Shown here: piece after piece, positions 24,644 to 30,182 of the stretch
Layout of the letters: every line of letters begins with the position of its first letter
How positions within the stretch are numbered: position 1 is the stretch's first letter
DNA from: a virus
Virus record (IMG/VR): IMGVR_UViG_3300013286_000013
Location: 1-64,000 of that record
Length of the DNA stretch: 64,000 nt
Strand: one strand, 5' to 3'
The notes under the pieces: generated by a model
The model's database searches: none
Told to the model about the DNA's origin: nothing
The model's input: only the letters and a program-made list of their open reading frames with translations
Position numbers and translations under genes: made by a program

Positions 24644-26427
24644 CATTTAAAATAAAAAACATCACAGTTAGAAACTTTCTTAGCGTAGGTAATCAAACTC
24701 AAGCAGTTGATTTTGATAAAGAACACTTGACTCTAGTGCTGGGTGAAAACTTAGACCTAGGGGGAGATGATAGCGGAAGCCGTAACGGTACAGGTAAGAC
24801 CACCATTGTCAACGCACTATGCTATGCGCTCTACGGAAACGCACTAACTAACATTCGCAAAGAGAACTTGATCAATAAAACCAACGGCAAAGGCATGTTG
24901 GTCACTGTTGAGTTTGATGTAAATGGCATTTCTTATCGTATTGAGCGCGGTCGTAAGCCTAACATTTTAAAGTTTTACGTCAACGATCAGGAACAGAAAT
25001 CAGTAGATGTTGAAGATGATGCTCAGGGCGATAGCCGTGAAACGCAGAAACATATAGAACAATTACTGGGTATGAGCCCGTTGATGTTCAAGCATTTGGT
25101 AGCGTTGAACACTTATACTGAACCTTTTTTGAGTCTTAAAGCGGCAGAACAACGTGAGATCATTGAGCAATTATTAGGCATAACTCTGCTTTCAGAGAAG
25201 GCAGAAAGCCTTAAAGCTCAAATGAAAGACACCAAAGACGCTATTATTTCAGAGTCTGCAAAGATTGAAGCTACTAAAACTGCTAACGAAAACGTTCAAA
25301 AGAGCATCGATAGCCTAGGAATTAAGAGTTCAGCATGGGAATCTAAGAAAGATAACGACCTAGAAGGGCTAGGCAAAGCTATTGTGCAATTAAGTTCTGT
25401 AGATATTGAGTTAGAAATTGGTCTGCATGAGAAACTTAAAATGTGGACTGAGAACAACAACAAGATTAAAGATCTTAACAAACAACGTGCTACTTTAGAA
25501 TCTGCGATCGGGCAAGCTGAAAAAAGCGTAAAGAAGTATAGTGGCGAGCTAGAAAAACTTGCAAATAAAACATGTCATGCCTGTGAACAAGAACTCCACG
25601 ATCACAAGCACAGTGAAATGACTGCTGAGGCTACTACACACTTGGCTGAAGCCAACACATATTTTGATAAAGTCACTAAAGATTTTAACAAGATACAAAA
25701 AGAAATCAAGGCGATTGGTGAGCTAGATAAAAAGCCAACGACCTTTTACGAAACACTACAGGAAGCACTTGGACATAAGAATAATCTTGCTAATCTTGAG
25801 AAGGCACTTGAAACAAAGGTAATTGAGCCAAATCCCTATGTAGAACAGATTGAAGAATTAAAACATACTGCACTACAGGATATCGATTGGAACTCTATTA
25901 ATTCTCTAACAAAATTTAAAGAGCATCAAGAATTCCTGTACAAACTGTTGACAAACAAAGATTCATTTATCCGCAAGAAGATCATTGATCAAAACTTGAC
26001 GTTCTTGAACAAGCGTCTAGGATACTATATTGATAAAATTGGTTTGCCACATGCTGTTGTATTCCAAAATGACCTTACTGTGGAAATTACCCAGCTAGGA
26101 CAGGACTTGGACTTTGACAACTTGAGTCGTGGTGAGCGTAATAGACTGATCTTAGGATTGAGTTGGGCGTTCCGTGATGTTTGGGAAAACCTGTACCAGC
26201 ACGTAAACTTGTTGTTTATAGACGAACTTATCGATGCAGGCATGGACGCGGCAGGCGTCGAAGCGGGACTTGCAGTTCTTAAGAAGATGGCCCGTGAGCG
26301 CAATAAGAATATCTACTTGATCAGTCATAAAGATGAGCTAATCGGACGTGTTAACAACGTGCTTCACGTGATTAAAGAGAACGGATTTACCAGTTACTCA
26401 AACGATGTCGACTACGTAGAGGCATGA
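24640..26427 (+). CDS. gp46: Recombination endonuclease subunit gp46 (Rad50/SbcC-like ATPase)
   Basis: 595 aa, close to T4 gp46 (560 aa). Walker A is SRNGTGKTT around residues 47-55, the zinc hook is C312-H-A-C315 in the middle of two coiled-coil arms, the ABC signature LSRGER starts at residue 495 and Walker B ends in D528-E529. The gp46 dimer tethers DNA ends through the zinc hook and regulates gp47 nuclease by ATP hydrolysis. The arms are short, as usual in phage. It overlaps gp47 upstream and the next small gene downstream by 4 nt each. Confidence 0.95.
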   Translation: MTFKIKNITVRNFLSVGNQTQAVDFDKEHLTLVLGENLDLGGDDSGSRNGTGKTTIVNALCYALYGNALTNIRKENLINKTNGKGMLVTVEFDVNGISYRIERGRKPNILKFYVNDQEQKSVDVEDDAQGDSRETQKHIEQLLGMSPLMFKHLVALNTYTEPFLSLKAAEQREIIEQLLGITLLSEKAESLKAQMKDTKDAIISESAKIEATKTANENVQKSIDSLGIKSSAWESKKDNDLEGLGKAIVQLSSVDIELEIGLHEKLKMWTENNNKIKDLNKQRATLESAIGQAEKSVKKYSGELEKLANKTCHACEQELHDHKHSEMTAEATTHLAEANTYFDKVTKDFNKIQKEIKAIGELDKKPTTFYETLQEALGHKNNLANLEKALETKVIEPNPYVEQIEELKHTALQDIDWNSINSLTKFKEHQEFLYKLLTNKDSFIRKKIIDQNLTFLNKRLGYYIDKIGLPHAVVFQNDLTVEITQLGQDLDFDNLSRGERNRLILGLSWAFRDVWENLYQHVNLLFIDELIDAGMDAAGVEAGLAVLKKMARERNKNIYLISHKDELIGRVNNVLHVIKENGFTSYSNDVDYVEA

Positions 26428-26663
26428 AGCTAAATCAGTACATAGAACTGCATGAAAGATATATTTCGTTGTTGGTAGACTATCACAACGCATATACATC
26501 ATGGGTTAAAAGTCAGTCGCTAGAAAAGACTACAGCATTGCGAAAGATTCTCAAAGAGATGCGTAAGGTACAACACGAAATGTGGGCTACCGCAAACGAC
26601 GCTATGAAAGAATCCAAGCAACGCAAGCGACAAAAATGGAACAGAGAACATAAGGAACAATAA
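26424..26663 (+). CDS. Small basic helical protein of unknown function
   Basis: 79 aa, starting in an ATGA overlap with gp46 and ending in a TAATG overlap with the next gene. It is predicted to be all helical, with aromatic residues in the N-terminal half (Tyr, His, Trp) and a very basic C-terminus rich in Lys/Arg (residues 60-79). The charge suggests nucleic acid contact or a partner for gp46/47, but no family is recognised. The tight overlaps on both sides support that it is a real gene. Confidence 0.7.
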   Translation: MKLNQYIELHERYISLLVDYHNAYTSWVKSQSLEKTTALRKILKEMRKVQHEMWATANDAMKESKQRKRQKWNREHKEQ

Positions 26664-26857
26664 TGTCAGATACAATCCAAGCAATTAAAGATGCTGTAAC
26701 AGCATGGGAAGCAGAAGATACAAAATTTGAAAAAGGTAACAGCGCCGCTGGTACCCGAGCTCGTAAGGCACTAGGCGAACTTAGCAAATTAGTCAAAGCT
26801 CGCCGCAACGAAATCACAACAGAAAAGAATGCCCGCAAAGAAGCCAAGGTAGCCTAA
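26663..26857 (+). CDS. Histone H1-like (Hc1-type) small DNA-binding protein
   Basis: 64 aa. The core FEKGNSAAGTRARKALGEL followed by a KLVKARRNEI helix matches the Hc1-type motif 'KGN-x-AAGTRARKAL-x-EL-x-KL', known from chlamydial Hc1 and many short bacterial proteins. The protein is two helices with a basic face. In a phage early operon it could coat or compact DNA, assist recombination or affect host nucleoid structure; which of these is not shown. The start codon shares its A with the previous stop. Confidence 0.65.
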   Translation: MSDTIQAIKDAVTAWEAEDTKFEKGNSAAGTRARKALGELSKLVKARRNEITTEKNARKEAKVA

Positions 26858-27406
26858 ATGCGATTCAATTATTTTTTTGTTAAAGGATTTTACTCTCCGG
26901 ATGAGGTCACTAGACTAAAAAATATCTTAATTAAGAATCAAGATAAAACCCAACCAGACGTGCCTGCTAAGAATGTTGTAAAAACAGCCGAAGTAGGTAT
27001 TGTTCCGATCCTTGCCTTGCAGGAACACATTGGTGGCATTTTGAATCTAATTAAAAAAATCAATAAAGAAAACTTTGGTTTTGATCTCTATGATTTCACT
27101 GAGTATGATACTGTAAATTATAATCAGTACAATTCAGATACCAACGGTGAGTACGGGTGGCATACAGATTTTCCTTTGAGTTTCTTTCATCAGATCAAAC
27201 TTACTGTGTTGGTTAACCTAAGTACAGAAAGTTATGAGGGCGGAGACTTTGAGATTTTTTTAAACGGTCCTATTCCTATTCCTGATTTTAAGGAACCAGG
27301 CGGAGTGTTAATTTTTCCATCGTACATATCGCACAGAGTTACACCAGTAACAAAAGGATCTAGATCATCTATGAGCTTGTTTGTTACAGGTCCACGTCTA
27401 AGGTAA
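26858..27406 (+). CDS. 2-oxoglutarate/Fe(II)-dependent oxygenase
   Basis: 182 aa. The iron triad is visible as H102-x-D104 (in GWHTDF) and H159 (in SHRVTP), with R169 placed to bind the 2-oxoglutarate carboxylate. Flanking strands (KLTVLVNLS, GGDFEIFL, GGVLIFPSY) are those of the prolyl-4-hydroxylase/PKHD-type jelly roll. Such enzymes are frequent in T4-like aquatic phages; the substrate (protein, nucleobase or small molecule) cannot be read from sequence. It starts directly after the stop of the histone-like gene, so it is part of the early operon. Confidence 0.88.
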   Translation: MRFNYFFVKGFYSPDEVTRLKNILIKNQDKTQPDVPAKNVVKTAEVGIVPILALQEHIGGILNLIKKINKENFGFDLYDFTEYDTVNYNQYNSDTNGEYGWHTDFPLSFFHQIKLTVLVNLSTESYEGGDFEIFLNGPIPIPDFKEPGGVLIFPSYISHRVTPVTKGSRSSMSLFVTGPRLR

Positions 27407-27407
27407 T

Positions 27408-27836
27408 ATGGATTGGATTCATAATGGTATGGTAGTTGCAGAACTACCAGAGGATTGTGTCGGTTTTGTTTATCTCATTACCAACAATCTTACAGGCAGA
27501 AAATATATAGGCAAAAAATTAGCAAAGTTTGCAAAGACGACCTACAAGACTGTAAAGTTAAAGAACGGCACAAAGAAGAAAAGGAAAATCCGTAGTAAGA
27601 TTGCCAGCGACTGGCAAGAGTATTACGGATCCAATTTAGAATTAAACACAGACGTACTAAAGTTAGGCAAAGAACAATTCACCCGAGAGATCCTGCACTA
27701 TTGCAAAAGCAAAGCAGTATGCTCTTACATCGAGGCCCTTGAACAATTCAACCGCAAAGTATTAGAATCACAAGATTACTATAACGGACAGATCTCAGTC
27801 CGTGTCCATGGCTCTCACATAATCAACAAAATCTAG
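27408..27836 (+). CDS. GIY-YIG-like nuclease-fold protein
   Basis: 142 aa. Residues 20-36 (FVYLITNNLTGRKYIGK) read as a GIY-YIG domain start, with VYL in place of GIY and KYIG in place of YIG. The middle is Lys/Arg-rich (residues 40-65) and the motif DWQEYYGSN follows, as in many T4-like phage homing-type nucleases and their relatives. Candidate later residues are Arg94 and Glu108-Glu111. It may be a free-standing homing endonuclease or a domesticated repair nuclease. It is the last gene of the early operon, one base after the oxygenase stop, and is followed by a structured gene-free region. Confidence 0.6.
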   Translation: MDWIHNGMVVAELPEDCVGFVYLITNNLTGRKYIGKKLAKFAKTTYKTVKLKNGTKKKRKIRSKIASDWQEYYGSNLELNTDVLKLGKEQFTREILHYCKSKAVCSYIEALEQFNRKVLESQDYYNGQISVRVHGSHIINKI

Positions 27837-28210
27837 GCTCAGTCTTACAGGATATGCTCGCACCGGCTTAAATCGGGTGCCTAGCGACAACCGGATAATA
27901 ACGGGGACGGAAGCCTCTGCGCTGTACAGAGCACTTATCAACCATCCTTGACAGGACGACGATCGCTATGCCGCGATTTTGATATTTGAATAGAGTGAAT
28001 AAGAGCTAAAAGAGGGGAGAAAAACCCCGGACTTAACGTATATGTTAGCGTATGTATGTTAGGTTACCGTCATAAAAAGACGTAGCTAGGGGTACAGGAT
28101 GACCGCCTCAGTAATGCTACAACGCTAAGTGACTTGCGTACTCAGATAATGCCAAGTGAACTTTACCCGGTTACCTGGGTTAAGTGTGACCATTATATCT
28201 AGATAATACT
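27837..28210 (+). ncRNA. Candidate structured RNA in a gene-free region
   Basis: No plausible gene is present. The plus strand holds a series of short hairpins: GCACC/GGTGC at 27860-27880, CTCTG/CAGAG at 27915-27931, TCCT/AGGA at 27945-27956, ATCGC/GCGAT at 27962-27977 followed by TTTT, GGGG/CCCC at 28014-28028, CGTC/GACG just after 28060, and an 8-bp stem (one mismatch) CTTTACCC/GGGTTAAG around 28159-28182. The GC content is higher than in the flanking genes. I looked for tRNA, RNase P, tmRNA and group I intron cores and did not recognise any. Transcript direction is assumed from the upstream operon. Confidence 0.4.
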
Positions 28211-28212
28211 TA

Positions 28213-28287
28213 AACATCTAAAGATGTTCTAGAAAATGCTCTGAGCGCAAGCGAAAGAGCAAGTGAACGCAGTTCACTTTTAGCATT
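28213..28287 (+). terminator. Hairpin cluster, probable terminator of the early operon
   Basis: Three stem-loops follow each other: AACATCT/AGATGTT (28213-28228), GCTCT/AGAGC (28238-28260) and a perfect 8-bp AAGTGAAC/GTTCACTT with a 3-nt loop (28261-28279), followed by TT. AATGCT at 28235-28240 could alternatively pair with AGCATT at 28282-28287 to close a junction. It sits just before a late promoter, so it probably ends early read-through. The U-tract is short, which weakens the intrinsic-terminator call. Confidence 0.45.
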
Positions 28288-28290
28288 AAA

Positions 28291-28298
28291 CATAAATA
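28291..28298 (+). promoter_or_regulatory. Late promoter motif (CATAAATA)
   Basis: CATAAATA, one mismatch from the T4 late consensus, lies 22 nt before the ATG at 28320 with GGAG in between. Placement right after a terminator-like cluster supports a new late transcript for the internal protein gene. Confidence 0.6.
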
Positions 28299-28319
28299 TT
28301 CTTGCTGGAGAATGCAAAA

Positions 28320-29012
28320 ATGAAAATAAGTGAATTAGTAATGGAAAGCCATAAACTTGATGAAGCTCCTATGGGCATGCTCAGTAAGTTTGGCAATAAA
28401 GTGATGAGTAAATTTGGTAGCGATACTTCTACTGGAAAGCTAAAGTCAGGTGATGTAGCTAATAAGTTATATTCAGCGTTCAATCAATATCTAGGTCAAT
28501 CAGGACAACAGCCAACATGGCCTGTTGTTTCAAAATGGTTACAGTCAAACAAGTATCCTATCAAGATGGCACAGAAAGTAGTTCAAGGTGCCAAAGCAGA
28601 TGCCGCCATTCCACAAGGGCCTAGCATGTTGGACAGAGCTAAATCTGGTGCTCGACAAGTTGGTAATAAGATTAAACAGGGTGCAGAGAAAGTAGCTAAC
28701 TATGCTATGGACAAAGCTGGTGCTCCTGGAGAGTTTGCTGAAGGTAAAATTAGTGAAGCTACTGGTGCTCCACTAGATAAGAAAACACTAGAGAAAGTGT
28801 TCATGGCGGCCGCTCAAGAAGCCGCAGTAGTTGTTCAACAACGTAAGCAAGGTGGTGGACAGCCTAATCAAAAAAATAACGGACAGCAACAGCTATCTGT
28901 TCAACAAGGTGGTAAGAGTCAAGGTGGAGATGCTAAGTTGGCGCAACGTGTTAGCAACCTTGAAGCTGAAGTTGCCGCACTAAAAGGATCTGGGGAACAA
29001 AACGCCGCTTAA
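28320..29012 (+). CDS. Putative internal virion protein with capsid-targeting N-terminus
   Basis: 230 aa. The start is set at ATG 28320, which has GGAG 9 nt upstream; a TTG 18 nt earlier would place the start before that site. The first residues, MKISELVMESHKLDEA, resemble the T4 capsid-targeting sequence of internal proteins (MKTYQEFIAEA in IPI-III) and include a gp21-type cleavage site L-x-E (L13-D-E15, then A16). The rest is basic and helical (residues 20-150), followed by a Gln/Asn/Gly-rich linker (about 180-210) and a C-terminal heptad-like helix (VSNLEAEVAALK). I infer packaging into the prohead core and processing by gp21. Function after injection is unknown. Its stop overlaps the stop of the convergent minus-strand frame. 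Confidence 0.6.
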   Translation: MKISELVMESHKLDEAPMGMLSKFGNKVMSKFGSDTSTGKLKSGDVANKLYSAFNQYLGQSGQQPTWPVVSKWLQSNKYPIKMAQKVVQGAKADAAIPQGPSMLDRAKSGARQVGNKIKQGAEKVANYAMDKAGAPGEFAEGKISEATGAPLDKKTLEKVFMAAAQEAAVVVQQRKQGGGQPNQKNNGQQQLSVQQGGKSQGGDAKLAQRVSNLEAEVAALKGSGEQNAA

Positions 29013-30108
29013 AAGAACGGCAAGCCGCTTTCTTTTGTAGTTTCTAGATTGCTTCTGATTATCTTAGACACTATCTCTCGATCTCCGCTATCCATCATAT
29101 AGAGCTGGTCTATTGTTATCCCTCCTCGCATGTACCAACACATTTGATATAGATTATGTTTAATGGCTTCTATCTCTCGATCCATCTCTTGCACTAGGGC
29201 TAAGATCTTATCGTAGGGTAGAGCTAGAAGCCTTATACGAAAAAATTTGCTTCGTTAAACGTGAAAGGAACTTCGATAGTAGGCGGAGCGCCTTTTTCTA
29301 ACATTTCCGGAGTACTTTGTATGGTCATTGGCTTTAATTGATTGTTTAAATTAAGAACTCCCAGTCTGTCCTTAATCTTTTCAAATACTGCGCTGTCACA
29401 TTTTTCAATAAACTCTGTAATAAATTCGGGATCTTCTACTACTCCTGCTATACTTTCTATCCTGTAAATAGCCTGACCAATTATGGTAATTGTCTTGCTT
29501 GTGAGTTTTTGAAAGGCCGCTTGAAATGCCTTGATCTTGTCTTGTTCGGAAGTGTTGTCATCTTTGATAATACTGATTAATCTCTGCGTGTCAAATTCTC
29601 CTATCTGCGCATCAGTCTGACTACGATAGGTTAAAGGTTTAAGATAGACTACTAATTCTGGAGATATTTCAAATCTATCATCCCAATCAACTTGAGACTG
29701 CAGATTTTCTAAAACTTCGCGCACGTTAATTTCATAATCGGTATCGCCGTCAATAGTAGGATGTGTTATTTTCATAGTGAGCATTTCGCCATATGTAGCT
29801 AACCGCACGGCTACTAGAATAGTATCAAGATCAACCTGTGGGCAGTCCCAGGCATCAAGCACGTTGGGCATGCAACTGTGAATAATTTCTACCATAGCTT
29901 GACCGTTCATCAATGCATCTGGAGTTTTTAACAGGAGTTCATCGCGGGCTGTCATTGAAAACACAGGATATTCTCCGTTGACACTTACATTGAGACTGCC
30001 TTCTTTCCAATATTTGCCGTTGCTGGGTAACCTAATATAGATCTTGGGCTGTCTTAAAACGCTTAATAACGGATTAATTCTTACTGCTGGTTGGGTAATT
30101 TCTGTCAT
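29009..30108 (-). CDS. Predicted -1 frameshift fusion of the gp26-like protein (366 aa)
   Basis: If ribosomes slip back one base on the heptamer at 29248-29242, translation leaves the gp26 frame two codons before its stop and continues for 77 codons to the TAA at 29011-29009. The extension begins FRIRLLALPYDK and contains the conserved-looking segment YQMCWYMRGG...DREIVSKII...ETTKESGLPFF. That tail has no good own start: the first candidates, GTG 29194 and ATG 29185, lack a Shine-Dalgarno, while the -1 frame is open right back to the slippery site. This is the layout of tail assembly chaperones (lambda gpG/gpGT), in which the rarer long product links tape measure and tube protein. The tape measure gene is adjacent. 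Confidence 0.6.
29233..30108 (-). CDS. gp26: Baseplate hub / tail assembly chaperone, gp26-like
   Basis: 291 aa. Signature segments of the T4-like gp26 family (T4 baseplate hub protein): KIYIRLPSNGKYWKEG near residues 22-37, VFSMTARDELLLKTPDALMN near 49-68, then EIIHSCMPNVLDAWDCP and DLDTILVAVRLATYG. These proteins act in hub and tail-tube assembly; in many aquatic T4-like phages the gene is next to the tape measure gene, as here. ATG 30108 follows GGAGTGCAGAA. The gene ends AAT TTT TTC GTA TAA, which includes a slippery heptamer. Confidence 0.8.
   Translation of the reverse strand: MTEITQPAVRINPLLSVLRQPKIYIRLPSNGKYWKEGSLNVSVNGEYPVFSMTARDELLLKTPDALMNGQAMVEIIHSCMPNVLDAWDCPQVDLDTILVAVRLATYGEMLTMKITHPTIDGDTDYEINVREVLENLQSQVDWDDRFEISPELVVYLKPLTYRSQTDAQIGEFDTQRLISIIKDDNTSEQDKIKAFQAAFQKLTSKTITIIGQAIYRIESIAGVVEDPEFITEFIEKCDSAVFEKIKDRLGVLNLNNQLKPMTIQSTPEMLEKGAPPTIEVPFTFNEANFFV
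29242..29248 (-). promoter_or_regulatory. -1 ribosomal slippery heptamer A-AAT-TTT
   Basis: Read on the minus strand in the gp26 frame, the bases are A AAT TTT, a perfect X-XXY-YYZ pattern, followed by TTC GTA TAA. Slippage into the -1 frame gives AAA TTT and then an open frame of 77 codons. No downstream pseudoknot has been modelled. Confidence 0.6.
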
Positions 30109-30119
30109 TTCTGCACTCC

Positions 30120-30127
30120 GATAAATA
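30120..30127 (+). promoter_or_regulatory. Late promoter motif (GATAAATA) before the tape measure gene
   Basis: GATAAATA points to the ATG at 30183, 55 nt away. It lies left of an identical motif of opposite direction (30148-30155), so the two predicted transcripts would overlap at their 5' ends. Confidence 0.55.
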
Positions 30128-30147
30128 ATATGGCAATCTGATACACT

Positions 30148-30155
30148 TATTTATC
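30148..30155 (-). promoter_or_regulatory. Late promoter motif (GATAAATA) before the gp26-like gene
   Basis: On the minus strand GATAAATA is 39 nt before the gp26-like ATG (30108). It is an identical octamer to the plus-strand one at 30120-30127. Confidence 0.55.
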
Positions 30156-30182
30156 TACGCACATATCCAGGAAATTTAAACC

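Noticed and set aside
26602-26847. Minus-strand 81-codon frame opposite the small operon genes
   Set aside because: It is antisense to two tightly overlapping plus-strand genes and has no upstream signals.
27948-27953. Consensus -35 TTGACA in the gene-free region
   Set aside because: No acceptable -10 hexamer at 15-19 bp spacing; the match lies in a predicted TCCT/AGGA hairpin.
27837-28290. Group I intron, tRNA, tmRNA or RNase P RNA
   Set aside because: No G-binding P7/P3 core, acceptor stem with T-loop, or RNase P/tmRNA landmark was recognised, and no flanking gene appears to be interrupted. A covariance search would be needed to exclude divergent forms.
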